In this document: piece by piece, positions 12,830 through 27,707 of the stretch
Position numbering within the stretch: the stretch's first letter is position 1
How the letters are laid out: each line of letters opens with the position of its first letter
Source of the DNA: Chamaelirium japonicum
Taxonomy: Eukaryota; Streptophyta; Magnoliopsida; Liliales; Melanthiaceae
Length of the DNA stretch: 64,000 bases
Direction: 5' to 3'
Assembly: GCA_947650365.1 (NCBI GenBank)
Contig: CANTAL010000003.1
Coordinates: 1,550,001 to 1,614,000 of the forward strand
Translations under genes and position numbers: made by a program
Notes under the pieces: model-generated
Seen by the model: the letters and a program-made list of their open reading frames with translations, nothing else
Told to the model about the DNA's origin: nothing
The model's database searches: none

Positions 12830-15360
12830 CGTACGATCCATTCTAATTCATTCGTACGATCCGTTCTAATTCATTCGTATGATCCATTCTAATTCTTTTG
12901 TACGATCCATTCTAATTCATTCGCACGATCTATTCTAATTTATTCGTACAATCCATTCTAATTCATTCGTACGATCCATTCTAATCCATTCGTATGATCC
13001 ATTCTAATTCATTCGTACAAATGAATTAGAATGGATCGCACGAATGAATTAGAATGGATAGTGCGAATGAATTATAATGGATCGTACGAATGAATTAGAA
13101 TGGATTGTACGAAGGAATTAGTATATATCGTGCGAATGAATTAGAATGGATCGTACGAAAGATTTAGAATGGATCATACGAATGAATTAGAATGGATCAT
13201 ACGAATGAATTAGAATGGATCGTACGAATGGATTAGAATGGATCGTAGGAATGAATTAGAATGGATCATGCGAATGAATTTGAATGGATCGTACGAATGA
13301 ATTAGAATGGATCGAACGAATGAATTAGAATGGATACATTCGAGCGAATGAATTAGAATAGATCGTAGGAATGAATTAGAATGGATCATACGAATGAATT
13401 AGAATGGATCGTGCGAATGAATTAGAATGGATTGTACGAATGAATTAGAATGGATACATTCGTGCAAATGAATTAGAATGGATCGGATGAATGAATTAGA
13501 ATGGATCGTACGAATAAATTAGAATGGATCGTGCGAATAAATTAGAATGAATCGTACGAATGCATTATAATGGATACATTCGTGCGAATGAATTAGAATG
13601 GATCGTATGAATGAATTAGAATGGATCATGCGAATGAATTAGAATGGATCGTGCGAATGAATTAGAATGGATCGTACGAATGAATTAGAATGGATACATT
13701 TGTGCGAATGAATTAGAATGGATCGTACGAATGAATTAGAATGGATACATTTGTACGAATGAATTAGAATGGATCGTGCGAATGAATTAGAATGGATCGT
13801 ACGAATGAATTATAATGGATCGTTCGAATGAATTAGAATGGATCTTGCGATTGAATTAGAATAGATCATACGAATGAAATAGAATGGATACATTCGTGCG
13901 AATGAACTAGAATGGATACAAACATTCATGCGAACGAATTAGAATGGATCGTATGAATAAGCTAGAATGGATCATATGAATGAATTAGATTAGAATGGAT
14001 CGTGCGAATGAATTAGAATGGATTGTACGAATGAATTAGAATGGATAAATTCGTGCGAATGAATTAGAATTGATTATACGAATGAATTAGAATGGATTGT
14101 ACGAAAAAATTAGAATGGATTGTACGAATGGATTTGAATGGATCGTACGAATGGATTAGAATGGATCGTACGATTGAATTGGAATGGATCGTACGAATGG
14201 ATTAGAATGGATTGTACGAAAGAATTAGAATGGATCAAATGAATGAATTTGAATGGATCGTACGAATGAATTAGAATGGATCAAACGAATGAATTAGAAT
14301 GGATACATTCGAGTGAATGAATTAGAATAGATCGTAGGAATGAATTAGAATGGATCATATGAATGAATTAGAATGGATCGTGCGAATGAATTAGAATGGA
14401 TTGTACGAATGAATTAGAATTGATACATTCATGCGAATGAATTAGAATGGATCGGATGAATGAATTAGAATGGATCATACGAATACATCAGAATGAATCG
14501 TATGAATGAACTAGAATGGATCATACAAATGAATTAGAAAGGTTACATTCGTGAGAATGAATTAGAATGGATCGTACGAATGAATTAGAATAGATATATT
14601 CATGCGAATGAATTAGAATGGATCGTACAAATGAATTAGAATGGATCGTACGAATGGATTAGAATGGATCGTACGAATGAATTAGAATGGATTATACAAA
14701 TGAATTAGAAAGGATACATTCGTGCGAATGAATTAGAATGGATCATAGGAATGAATTAGAATAGATCGTACGAATGAATTAGAATGGTTACATTCATACG
14801 AATGAATTAGAATGGATCATACGATCCATTCTAAACAATTCGTATGATCCATTCTAATTCATTCGTACGATCCATTCTAATTCATTCGTAAGATCCATTC
14901 TAATTCATTCGTACGATCCATTCTAATTTATTCGCAAGATTATATCTATTCTAATTCATTTGTACGATCCATTCTAATTCATTCGTACGATCCATTCTAA
15001 TCCATTCGTACGATCCATTCTAATCCATTCGTACGATCTATTCTAATTCATTTGCACGAATGTAACCATTCTAATTCATTCGTACGATCCATTCTAATTC
15101 ATTCGTCCGATCCATTCTAATTCATTCGCACGAATGTAACCATTCTAATTCATTCGTACGATCCATTCTAATTCATTCCTACGATCCATTCTAATTCATT
15201 CGTACGAATGTATCCATTCTAATTCATTCGTACGATCCATTCTAATTCATTTGCTCGAATGTATCTATTCTAATTCATTCGTACGATCCATTCTAATTCG
15301 TTCATACGATCCATTCTAATTCGTTCGTACGATCCATTCTAATTCGTTCGTACGATCCAT

Positions 15361-15480
15361 TTTGAATGGATCGTACGAACGAATTAGAAAGGTTACATTC
15401 GTGAGAATGAATTAGAATGGATATATTTGTGCGAATGAATTAGAATAGATTAGAATGGATCGTACGATTGGATTAGAATC
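15361..15480 (-). repeat. Inverted island, H3
   Basis: Same joins. The loop before it reads CCATTTTGAATGG rather than CGATTTTGAATGG. Confidence 0.85.
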
Positions 15481-16764
15481 CATTCTAATTCATTTGTATG
15501 ATCCATTCTAATTCATCGCACGATCCATTCTAATTAATTCTCACAAATGTAACCTTTCTAATTCATTTGTATGATCCATTCTAATTCATTCGCACGATCA
15601 ATTCTAATTCATTCGTACGATCTATTCTAATTCATTCGCTCGAATGTATCCATTCTAATTTATTCGTACGATCCATTCTAATTCGTTCATACGATCCATT
15701 CTAATTTGTTCACACGATCCATTCTAATTCATTCGTACGATCTATTCTAATTCATTCGCATGATCCATTCTAATTCATTCGTACGATCCATTCTAATTCA
15801 TTCGTACAATCCATTCAAATTCATTCGTACAATGCAATCTAATTCATTCGCACAAATGTATCTATTCTAATTCATTCGTACAATGCGTTCTAATCCATTC
15901 GTACGATCCATTCTAATCCATTCGTACGATCCATTCTAATTCATTCGTACGATCCATTCTAATTCATTCATACGATCCATTCTAATTCATTCGTACGATC
16001 CATTCTAATTCATTTGCATGAATGTATCCATTCTAACTTATTCGTACGATCCAGTCTAATTCATTCGTACGATCCATTCTGATTCACTCGCACGAATATA
16101 TCCATTCTAATTCATTCGTACGATCCATTCTAATGAATTGTACGATCTATTCTAATTCATTCTCACAAATGTAACCTTTCTAATTCATTCGTACGATCCA
16201 TTCTAATTCATTCGTATGATCCATTCTAATTCATTCGCTCGAATGTATCCATTCTAATTCATTCGTACGATCCATTCTAATTCATTCGCACGAATGTAAC
16301 CATTCTAATTCATTCATACGATCCATTCTAATTCATTCCTACAAACCATTCTAATTCATTCGCACGAATATATCCATTCTAATTCATTTGCACGATCCAT
16401 TCTAATTCATTCGTACGATCCATTGTAATTCATTCCTACGATATATTTTAATTCATTCGCTCGAATGTACCCATTTAATTCATTCGTTCGCACGATCCAT
16501 TCTAATTCATTCGCACGATCCATTCTAATTCATTCGTACGATCCATTCTTATTCATTCATACGATCCATTCTAATTAATTCGTACGATCCATTCTAATTC
16601 ATTCGTACGATCCATTCTAATTCATTCGTATGATCCATTCTAACTCATTCGGTGGATCCATTCTAATTCATTCGTACGATCCATTCTAATTCATTCGCAC
16701 GATCCTTTCTACTTTATTCGTACGATCCATTCTAATTCATTCCTATGATCCATTCTAATTCATT

Positions 16765-16889
16765 CGCACGAATGTATCCATTCTAATTCATTTGCACGAT
16801 CCATTCTAATTCATTCCTATGATCCATTCTAATTCATTTGTACGATCCATTCTAATTCATTCGCTCGAATATATCCATTTTAATTCATT
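16765..16889 (+). repeat. 125-bp composite module, strand B (H3)
   Basis: 97-bp spacing kept. As in H2, except that the last 28-mer has GAATATATCC. Confidence 0.8.
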
Positions 16890-19499
16890 CGTACGATCCA
16901 TTCTAATTCATTCGTACGATCCGTTCTAATTCATTCGTATGATCCATTCTAATTCTTTTGTACGATCCATTCTAATTCATTCGCACGATCTATTCTAATT
17001 CATTCGTACAATCCATTCTAATTCATTCGTACGATCCATTCTAATTCATTCGCACTGTCCATTCTAATTCATTCGTACGATCCATTCTAATTCATTCTAA
17101 TTCATTCATACGATCTATTCTAATCCATTCGTACGATCCATTCTAATTCATTCGTACAAATGAATTAGAATGGATCGCACGAATGAATTAGAATGGATAG
17201 TGCGAATGAATTATAATGGATCGTACGAATGAAATAGAATGGATTGTACGAAGGAATTAGAATATATCGTGTGAATGAATAAGAATGGATCGTACGAATG
17301 AATTAGAATGGATCGTACGAATGAATTAGAATGGATCATACGAATGAATTAGAATGGATCATACGAATGGATTAGAGTGGATCGTAGGAATGAATTAGAA
17401 TGGATCATACGAATGAATTTGAATGGATCGTACGAATGAATTAGAATGGATCGAACGAATGAATTAGAATGGATACATTCGAGCGAATGAATTAGAATAG
17501 ATCGTAGGAATGAATTAGAATGGATCATACGAATGAATTAGAATGGGTTGTACGAATGAATTAGAATGGATACATTCGTGCGAATGAATTAGAATGGATC
17601 GGACGAATGAATTAGAATGGATCGTACGAATGAATTAGAATGGATCGTGCGAATAAATTAGAATGAATCGTACGAATGCATTATAATGGATACATTCGTG
17701 CGAATGAATTAGAATCGATCGTACGAATGAATTAGAATGGATCATGCGAATGAATTAGAATGGATCGTGCGAATGAATTAGAATGGATCGTACGAATGAA
17801 TTAGAATGGATACATTTGTGCGAATGAATTAGAATGGATCGTACGAATGAATTAGAATGGATACATTTGTACGAATGAATTAGAATGGATCGTGCGAATG
17901 AATTAGAATGGATCGTACGAATGAATTATAATGGATCGTACGAATGAATTAGAATGGATCTTGCGATTAAATTAGAATAGATCGTACGAATGAATTAGAA
18001 TGGATACATTCGTGCGAATGAACTAGAATGGATACAAACATTCATGCGACTGAATTAAAATGGATTGTATGAATAAGCTAGAATGGATCATTTGAATGAA
18101 TTAGATTAGAATGGATCGTGCGAATGAATTAGAATGGATTGTACGAAGAATTAGAATGGATACATTCGTGCGAATGAATTACAATTGATTATACGAATGA
18201 ATTAGAATGGATTGTACGAATGAATTAGAATAGATGGTACGAATGGATTTGAATGGATCGTACGAATGGATTAGAATGGATCGTACGATTGATTTGGAAT
18301 GGATCGTACGAATGGATTAGAATGGATCGTACGAAAGAATTAGAATGGATCATGTGAATGAATTTGAATGGATCGTACGAATGAATTAGAATGGATCAAA
18401 CGAATGAATTAGAATGGATACATTCGAGCGAATGAATTAGAATAGATCGTAGGAATGAATTAGAATGTGTCATATGAATGAATTAGAATGGATCGTGCGA
18501 ATGAATTAGAATGGATTGTACGAATGAATTAGAAAGGATACATTCGTGCGAATGAATTAGAATGGATCGGACGAATGAATTAGAATGGATCATACAAATA
18601 CATCAGAATGGATCGTGCGAATGAATTAGAATGGATCATACAAATGAATTAGAAAGGTTACATTCGTGAGAATGAATTAGAATGGATCGTACGAATGAAT
18701 TAGAATAGATATATTCATGCGAATGAATTAGAATGGATCGTACAAATGAATTAGAATGGATCGTACGAATGGATTAGAATGGATCGTACGAATGGATTAG
18801 AATGGATTGTACGAATGAATTAGAATGGATTATACAAATGAATTAGAAAGGATACATTCGTGCGAAAGAATTAGAATGAATCATAGGAATGAATTAGAAT
18901 AGATCGTACGAATGAATTAGAATGGTTACATTCATACGAATGAATTAGAATGGATCATACGATCCATTCTAAACCATTCGTATGATCCATTCTAATTCAT
19001 TCGTACGATCCATTCTAATTCATTCGTAAGATCCATTCTAATTCATTCGTACGATCCATTCTAATTTATTCGCAGGAATATATCTATTCTAATTCATTTG
19101 TACGATCCATTCTAATTCATTCGTACGATCCATTCTAATCCATTCGTACGATCCATTCTAATCCATTCGTACGATCTATTCTAATTCATTTGCACGAATG
19201 TAACCATTCTAATTCATTTGTACGATCCATTCTAATTCATTCGTCCGATCCATTCTAATTCATTCGCACGAATGTAACCATTCTAATTCATTCGTACGAT
19301 CCATTCTATTTCATTCCTACGATCCATTCTAATTCATTCGCACGAATGTATCCATTCTAATTCATTCGTACGATCCATTCTAATTCATTCGCTCGAATGT
19401 ATCCATTCTAATTCATTCGTACGATCCATTCTAATTCGTTCATATGATCCATTCTAGTTCGTTCGTACGATCCATTCTAATTCATTCGTACGATCCATT

Positions 19500-19618
19500 T
19501 TGAATGGATCGTATGAACGAATTAGAAAGGTTACATTCGTGAGAATGAATTAGAATGGATACATTTGTGCGAATGAATTAGAATAGATTAGAATGGATCA
19601 TACGAATGGATTAGAATC
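19500..19618 (-). repeat. Inverted island, H4
   Basis: Same joins. Upstream GTTC has become ATTC, so the left hairpin arm is weaker. Confidence 0.85.
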
Positions 19619-20811
19619 CATTCTAATTCATTTGTATGATCCATTCTAATTCATCGCACGATCCATTCTAATTAATTCTCACGAATGTAACCATTCTAAT
19701 TCATTTGTACGATCCATTCTAATTCATTCGCACGATCAATTCTAATTCATTCGTACGATCTATTCTAATTCATTCGCTCGAATGTATCCATTCTAATTCA
19801 TTCGTACGATCCATTCTAATTCGTTCACACGATCCATTCTAATTCATTCGTACGATCTATTCTAATTCATTCGAATGATCCATTCTAATTCATTCGTACG
19901 ATCCATTCTAATTTATTCGTACAATCCATTCAAATTCATTCGTACGATGCAATCTAATTTATTCGCACAAATGTATCTATTCTAATTCTTTCGTACAATG
20001 CGTTCTAATCCATTCGTACGATCCATTATAATCCATTCGTACGATCCATTCTAATTCATTCGTACGATCCATTCTAATTCATTAGTACGATCCATTCTAA
20101 TTCATTTGCATGAATGTATCCATTCTAACTTATTCGTACGATCCAGTCTAATTCATTCATACGATCCATTCTGATTTACTCGCACGAATATATCCATTCT
20201 AATTCATTCGTACGATCCATTCTAATGAATTGTACGATCCATTCTAATTCATTCTCACAAATGTAACCTTTCTAATTCATTCGTACGATCCATTCTAATT
20301 CATTCATACGATCCATTCTAATTCATTCGCTCGAATGTATCCATTCTAATTCATTCATACGATCCATTCTAATTCATTCGCACGAATTTAACCATTCTAA
20401 TTCATTCATACGATCAATTCTAATTCATTCCTACGAACCATTCTAATTCATTCGCACGAATGTATCCATTCCAATTCATTTGCACGATCCATTCTAATTC
20501 ATTCGTACGATCCATTCTAATTCATTCCTACGATATATTTTAATTCATTCGCTCGAATGTATCCATTTTAATTCATTCGTTCGCACGATCCATTCTAATT
20601 CATTCGTACGATCCATTCTTATTCATTCATACGATCCATTCTAATTCATTCGTACGATCCATTCTAACTCATTCGTATGATCCATTCTAACTCATTCGGT
20701 GGATCCATTCTAATTCATTCGTACGATCCATTCTAATTCATTCGCACGATCTATTCTACTTTATTCGTACGATCCATTCTAATTCATTCCTATGATCCAT
20801 TCTAATTCATT

Positions 20812-20936
20812 CGCACGAATGTATCCATTCTAATTCATTTGCACGATCCATTCTAATTCATTCCTATGATCCATTCTAATTCATTTGTACGATCCCTTCT
20901 AATTCATTCGCTCGAATGTATCCATTTTAATTCATT
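20812..20936 (+). repeat. 125-bp composite module, strand B (H4)
   Basis: 97-bp spacing kept. The fourth unit reads GATCCCTTC. Confidence 0.8.
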
Positions 20937-21293
20937 CGTACGATCCATTCTAATTCATTCGTACGATCCGTTCTAATTCATTCTTATGATCCATTCTAAT
21001 TCTTTCGTACGATCCATTCTAATTCATTCGCACGATCTATTCTAATTCATTCGTACAATCCATTCTAATTCATTCGTACGATCCATTCTAATTCATTCGC
21101 ACTGTCCATTCTAATTCATTCGTACGATCCATTCTAATTCATTCTAATTCATTCGTACGATCCATTCTAATCCATTCGTACGATTCATTCTAATTCATTC
21201 GTACAAATGAATTAGAATGGATCGCACGAATGAATTAGAATGGATAGTGCGAATGAATTATAATGGATCGTACGAATGAATTAGAATGGATTG

Positions 21294-21650
21294 TACGAAG
21301 GAATTAGAATATATCGTGCGAATGAATTAGAATGGATCGTACGAAAGAATTAGAATGGATCGTACGAATGAATTAGAATGGATCATACGAATGAATTAGA
21401 ATGGATCGTACGAATGGATTAGAATGGATCGTAGGAATGAATTAGAATGGATCATGCGAATGAATTTTAATGAATCGTACGAATGAATTAGAATGGATCG
21501 AATGAATGAATTATAATGGATACATTCGAGCGAATGAATTAGAATAGATCGTAGGAATGAATTCGAATGGATCATACGAATGAAATAGAATGGATCGTGC
21601 GAATGAATTAGAATGGATTGTACGAATGAATTAGAATGGATACATTCGTG
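21294..21650 (-). repeat. Partial fifth higher-order copy
   Basis: The A-strand sequence from TACGAAGG onward repeats the start of H3 and H4 for about 350 bp, through the GATCGTAGG and GATCGAATG units and the CATTCGAGCG 28-mer. It then departs near 21,650. The tandem 4-kb series therefore stops here. Confidence 0.65.
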
Positions 21651-24600
21651 CGAATGAATTAGAATGGATCGTACGAATGAATTAGAATGGATCGTGCGAA
21701 TGAATTAGAATGGATCGTACGAATGAATTAGAATAGATACATTTGTACGAATAAATTAGAATGGATTGTACGAATGAATTAGAATGAATACATACTTGCG
21801 AATAAATTAGAATGGATCGTATATTCGTGCAAATAAATTAGAATGTATCATACGAAAGAATTAGAATGGATCGTGCGAATGAATTAGAATGAATTGTACG
21901 AATGCATTTGAATGGATCATACGAATGAATTAGAATGAATCGTACGATCCATTCAAATTCATTTATTCGTACGATCCATTATAATTCATTCGTACGATCC
22001 ATTCTAATCCATTCGTACGATCCATTCTAATTCATTCTTACGATCCATTCTAATTCATTCGCACGATCTATTATAATTTATTCACATGATCCATTCTAAT
22101 TCATTCGCACGATCCATTCTAATTCATTCGTACGATCCATTATAATTCATTCATACGATCTATTCTAATTCATTCGTTCGATCCATTCTAATTCATTCGC
22201 ACGATCCATTCAAATTCATTCGCACGATCCATTCTAATTCGTTCATACGATCCATTCTAATTCGTTCGTACGATCCATTCTAATCCTTCGTACGATCCAT
22301 TCAAATTCTTTCGCACGAATGTAAGCTTTCTAATTCTTTTGTATGATCCATTCTAATTCATTCGTATGATCCATTCTAATTCATACGTACGATCCATTCT
22401 AATTCATTCGCACGAATGTAACCATTCTAATTCATTCGTACGATCCATTCTAATCCATTCGTACGATCCATTCTAATCCATTCGTACGATCCATTCTAAT
22501 TTATTCTCACAAATGTAACCTTTCTAATTCATTTGTACGATCCATTCTAATTCATTCGTACGATCCATTCTAATCCATTCGTACGATCCATTCTAATTCA
22601 TTCGTACGATCTATTCTAATCCATTCGTACGATCCATTCTAATCCATTCTAATTCATTCGTACGATCCATTCTAATCCATTCATATGATCCATTCTAATT
22701 GATTCGTACGATCCATTCTAATCCATTCGTACGATCCATTCTAATTCATTCATACGATCCATTCTAATTCATTCTCACAAACGTAACCTTTCTAATTCAT
22801 TTGTACGATCCATTCTAATTCATTCGTACGATCCATTCTAATTCATTCGTACGATCCATTCTAATTCATTCGCACGAATGTATCCATTCTAATGCATTCG
22901 TACGATCCATTCTAATTCATTCGCAAAATCCATTCATTCATTCGCATGATCCATTCTAATTCATTCGTACGATCCATTCTAATTCATTCTCACGAATGTA
23001 TCCATTCTAATACATTCACATGATCCATTCTAATTCATTCGTATGAATGAATTACAATGGATCGTACGAATGAATTAAAATGGATCGTACGAATGAATTA
23101 TAATAGCTCATACGAATGAATTAGAATGAATCGTACGAATGAATTTGAATGGATCGTAGGAATGAATTAGAATGGATCATACGAATGAATTAGAATAGTT
23201 ACATTCGTGCGAATGAATTAGAATGGATCGTACGAATGAATTAGAATGGATCGTACGAATGAATTAGAATGGATCGTGCGAATGAATTAGAATGGATACA
23301 TTTGAGCGAATGAATTAGAATGGATCATACGAATGAATTATAATAGATCATAGGAATGAATTAGAATGGATCATGCAAATGAATTAGAATGGATACATTC
23401 GTGCGAATGAATTAGAATGGATCGTAGGAATGAATTAGAATGGATCGTACGAATGAATTAGAATGGTTACATTCGTGCAAATGAATTAGAATGGATCGTA
23501 CGAATGAATTAGAATGGATCATGCGAATGAATTAGAATTGATCATGCGAATGAATTAGAATGGATCGTACGATCCATTCTAATTCATTCATATGATCAAT
23601 TCTAATTCATTCGCATGATCGATTCTAATTCATTCTTACGAATATAACCTTTCTAATTCATTTGTATGATCCATTCTAATTCATTCGTACGATCCATTCT
23701 AATCCTTTCGTGTGATCCATTCTAATCCATCCGTACGATCCATTCTAATTCATTCGTACGATCCATTCTAATTCATTCATTCGATCCTTTATAATTCATT
23801 CATACGATCCATTCTAATTCATTCATACGATCTATTCTAATTCATTCGCACGAATGTATCCATCCTAATTCATTTGTACGATCCATTCTTATACATTCAT
23901 ACAATCTATTCTAATTCATTCGCACGATCCATTCTAATTCATTCGCACGATCCATTCTAATCCATTCATACGATCCATTCCAATTCATTCGCACGAATGT
24001 AACCATTCTAATTCATTCGTACGATCTATTCTAATTCATTCCTACGATCTATTCTAATACATTCGCTCGAATGTATCCATTCTAACTCATTCGTTCGATC
24101 CATTCTAATTCGTTCATACTGTCCATTCAAATTCATTCGCATTATCCATTCTAATTCATTCGTACGATCCATTCTAATTCATTCTCACAAATGTAACCTT
24201 CCTAATTCATTTGTATGATTCATTCTAATTCATTCGTACGATCCATTCTAATCCATTCGTATGATCCATTCTAATCCATTCGTACGATCCATTCTAATTC
24301 ATTCATACGATCCATTCTAATTCATTCTCACAAATGTAACCTTTCTAATTCATTTGTACGATCCATTCTAATTCATTCGTACGATCCATTCTAATCCATT
24401 CATACGATCCATTCTAATCCATTCATACGATCCATTCTAATTCATTTGCACGAATGTAACCATTCTAATTCATTCATACGATCCATTCTAATTCATTCCT
24501 AGGATCCATTTGTATGATCCATTCTAATCCATTCGCACAAAGGTATCCATTCTAATCCATTCGTACGATCCATTCTAATCCATTCGTACGATCCATTCTA

Positions 24601-25060
24601 ATTCATTCGTACAATCCATTCTAATTCATTTGTACGATCCATTCTAATTCATTCGTAAGAATGTATCCTTTCTAATTCATTCGTACAATCCTTTCTAATT
24701 CATTCGTACGATCTATTGTAATTCATTCGCTCGAATGTATCCATTCTAATTCATTTGTTCGATCCATTCTAATTCATTCGTACGATCCATTCAAATTCAT
24801 GCGCATGATCCATTCTAATTTATTCGTACGATCCATTCTAATTCATTCTCACGAATGTAACCTTTCTAATTCATTTGTATGATCCATTCTAATTCATTCG
24901 TACGATCCATTCTAATTCATTCGTATGATCCATTCCAATTTATTCATACGATCCATTCTAATTCATTCGCACAATCCATTCTAATTCATTTGTATGATCC
25001 ATTCTAATTCATTCGTTTGATCCATTCTAATTCATTCGTACGATCCATTCTAACTCATTC
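21651..25060. repeat. Satellite between the two higher-order systems
   Basis: Orientation is A to 21946, B 21947-23043, A 23044-23568, B 23569 onward. The switch at 23568 is a 42-bp perfect palindrome. The B parts are rich in the linked variant CTCAC(A/G)AATGTAACC followed by TTTCTAATTCATTTGTA (for example near 22507, 22772, 24184 and 24325). I see no other gene-like or mobile sequence here, and no clear long-range partner for this stretch. Confidence 0.85.
23548..23589. repeat. 42-bp perfect palindrome at a strand switch
   Basis: The centre is CGTACG at 23566-23571. All 21 base pairs on each side match. Strand A ends and strand B begins here. Confidence 0.92.
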
Positions 25061-25911
25061 GTACGATCCATTCTTAATTATTCATACGATCCATTCTAAT
25101 TCATTCGCATAATACATTTTAATTCATTCGTACAATCCATTCTAATTCATTCGGACGATCCATTCTAATTTATTCGTACGATCCATTCTAATTCATCCGC
25201 ATGAATATATCTATTCTAATTCATTCGTATGATCCATTCTAATTTATTCGCACGATCTATTCTAATTCATTCGTACGATCCATTCTAATTCATTCGTACG
25301 ATCCATTCTAATTCATTTGTACGATCCATTCTAATTTATTCGTTCAAATATATCCATTCTAATTCATTCGTATGATCCATTCTAATTCATTCATACGATC
25401 CATTCTAATTCATTCGTACGCTCCATTCTTATTCATCGCACAAATGTATCTATTCTAATTCATTCGTACGATCCATTCTAATTCATTCGCATTATTGATT
25501 CTAATTCATTCGTATGATCCATTCTAATTCATTCGTACGATCCGTTCTAATTCTTTCGTACGATCTATTCTAATTCATTCGCGCGATCTATTCTATTTCA
25601 TTCGTACAATCCATTCTAATTCATTCGTACGATCCATTCTAATTCATTCGCACAAATGTATCCATTCTAATTCATTCGTACGATCCATTCTAACTCATTC
25701 GCACGATCCATTCTAATTCATTCGTACGATCCATTTTAATTGATTCGCACGATCCATTCTAATTCATTCGTACGATCCATTCTAATTCATTCGCACAAAT
25801 GTATCCATTCTAATCCATTCATACGATCCATTCTAATTCATTCGCACAATCTATTCTAATTCATTCGTACGAACCATTCTAATTCATTCGTATGATCCAT
25901 TCTAATTCATT

Positions 25912-26036
25912 CGCACGAATGTATCCATTCTAATTTATTTGCACGATCCATTCTAATTCATTCCTATGATCCATTCTAATTCATTCGTACGATCCATTCT
26001 AATTCATTCGCTCGAATGTATCCATTCTAATTCATT
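25912..26036 (+). repeat. 125-bp composite module, strand B (D1)
   Basis: 97-bp spacing kept. Near-consensus copy; its partner in D2 is at 47463. Confidence 0.8.
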
Positions 26037-26724
26037 CATACGATCCATTTTAATTCATTCGTACGATCCATTCTAATTCATTCGCACGAATGTATCCATT
26101 CTAATTCATTCGTACAATCCATTCTAATTCATTCGTACGATCCATTCTAATTCATTCCTTTGATCCATTCGCACAAATGTAACCTTTCTAATTCATTTGT
26201 ACGATCCTTTCTAATTCATTCGTACGATCCATTCTAAATCATTCGTACGATCCATTATTATTCATTCATACGATCCATTCTAATTCATTCGCACAATCCA
26301 TTCTAATTCATTCGCACGAATGTAACCATTCTAATTTATTCGTACGATCCATTCTAATTCATTCATACAATCCATTCTAATTCATTCGCACGAATGTATC
26401 CATTCTAATTAATTCGTACGATCCATTCTAATTCATTCGTATGATCCATTCTTATTCATTCGCACGATCCAGTCTAATTCATTCTCAAGAATGTAACCTT
26501 TCTAATTAATTTGTACGAACGAATTAGAATGGATAATATAAACGAATTAGAATGGATCGTACGAACGAATTAGAATGGATCATATGAATGAATTAGAATG
26601 GATCGTACGAATGAATTAGAATGGATTAGAATAGATCGTGCGAATGAATTAGAATGGATAGTGCGAATGAATTAGAATGGATCGTACGAATGAATTAGAA
26701 TGGATACATTTGTGCGAATGAATC

Positions 26725-26837
26725 TGAATGGATCGTACGAATGAATTAGAATGGATCGTACGATTCATTCTAATTCATTCGTACGATCCATTCTAATGCA
26801 TTCGTACGATTCATTCGAATTCATTCGCACGATCCAT
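26725..26837. repeat. Switch cassette, copy 3
   Basis: The A unit has GATCGTACG instead of GATCGGACG. The B part is only about 75 bp, then CCATGTACGAATG returns to strand A. Confidence 0.75.
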
Positions 26838-27582
26838 GTACGAATGAATTGGAATAGATCGTGCGAATGAATTAGAATGCATCGTACGAATGAATTAGAA
26901 TGGATCATAGGAATGAATTAGAATGGATCGTACGAATGAGTTAGAATAGTTACATTCGTGCGAATAAATTAGAATGGATCGTATGAACGAATTAGAATGG
27001 ATCGTATGAATTAGAATAGATACATTTGTGCAAATAAATTAGAATGGATCGTACGAATGAATTAGAATGGATTGTACGAATGGATTAGAATGGATCGTAT
27101 GAATGGATTAGAATGGATCGTACAAATGAATTAGAATGGATTGCACAAATGTATCCATTCTAATCCATTCGTATGAATGGATTAGAATGGATCGTACGAA
27201 TGAATTAGAATGGATCGTGCGAATGAATTAGAATGGATCGTATGAATAAATTAGAATGGATCGTACGAATGAATTAAAATGGATACATTTGTGCGAATGA
27301 ATTAGAATGGGTCATACGATTGAATTAGAATGGATCGTACGAATGAATTAGAAAGGATTATGCGAATGAATTTGAATGGACCGTACGAATGAATTAGAAT
27401 GGATCGAACGAATGAATTAGAATGGATACATTCGAGCGAATGAATTAGAATGCATCATACGAATGGATTAGAATGGATCGTACGAATGAATTAGAATGGA
27501 TACATACAAATGAATTAGAAAGGTTACATTCGTGAGAATGAATTAGAATGGATCGTACGAATGAATTAGAATGGATCGTACG

Positions 27583-27707
27583 AATGAATTAGAATAGATA
27601 CATTCGAGCGAATTAATTAGAATGGATCGTACGAATGAATTAGAATGGATCATAGGAATGAATTAGAATGTATCGTGCAAATGAATTAGAATGGATACAT
27701 TCATGCG
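27583..27707 (-). repeat. 125-bp composite module, inverted (D1)
   Basis: On strand A the reverse-complement order is exact: GAGCG 28-mer, GATCGTACG, GATCATAGG, TATCGTGCAAA, then a 28-mer ending CATTCATGCG. Confidence 0.75.

Larger units (their letters stand above)
8501..13107. repeat. Higher-order repeat copy H2 (about 4.6-4.8 kb)
   Basis: Orientation is A to 9113, B 9114-11390, A island 11391-11510, B 11511-13016, A onward, the same order as H1. The copy is shorter than H1 on the right: H1's TACGAAGG at 8301 pairs with 13108, an offset of 4807 bp against 5150-5167 bp on the left, so about 350 bp is missing between the inverted island and the end. The landmark GGTGGATC unit is at 12584. Differences from H1 are mostly single bases, many at the CG steps of the linker. 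Confidence 0.85.
13108..17246. repeat. Higher-order repeat copy H3 (about 4.1 kb)
   Basis: The strand-A part is 13017-14822, then B 14823-15360, A island 15361-15480, B 15481-17155, A onward. The A part differs from H1 and H2 but matches H4 closely. A distinctive AACATTCATG at 13921 pairs with 18037 (offset 4116). The TTTTGAATGG junction lies at about 15360 and the GGTGGATC landmark at 16644. So H3 and H4 are the more recent pair and differ from H1 and H2 by replacement of the left half. Confidence 0.85.
17247..21293. repeat. Higher-order repeat copy H4 (about 4.05 kb)
   Basis: Orientation is A 17156-18960, B 18961-19499, A island 19500-19618, B 19619-21203, A onward. Marker TACGAAGG is at 17247 here and at 21294 at the start of the next partial copy (period 4047). 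The GGTGGATC landmark is at 20691, 4047 bp after that of H3. A unit with TTCGAATGATCC near 19870 is private to this copy. Confidence 0.85.
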
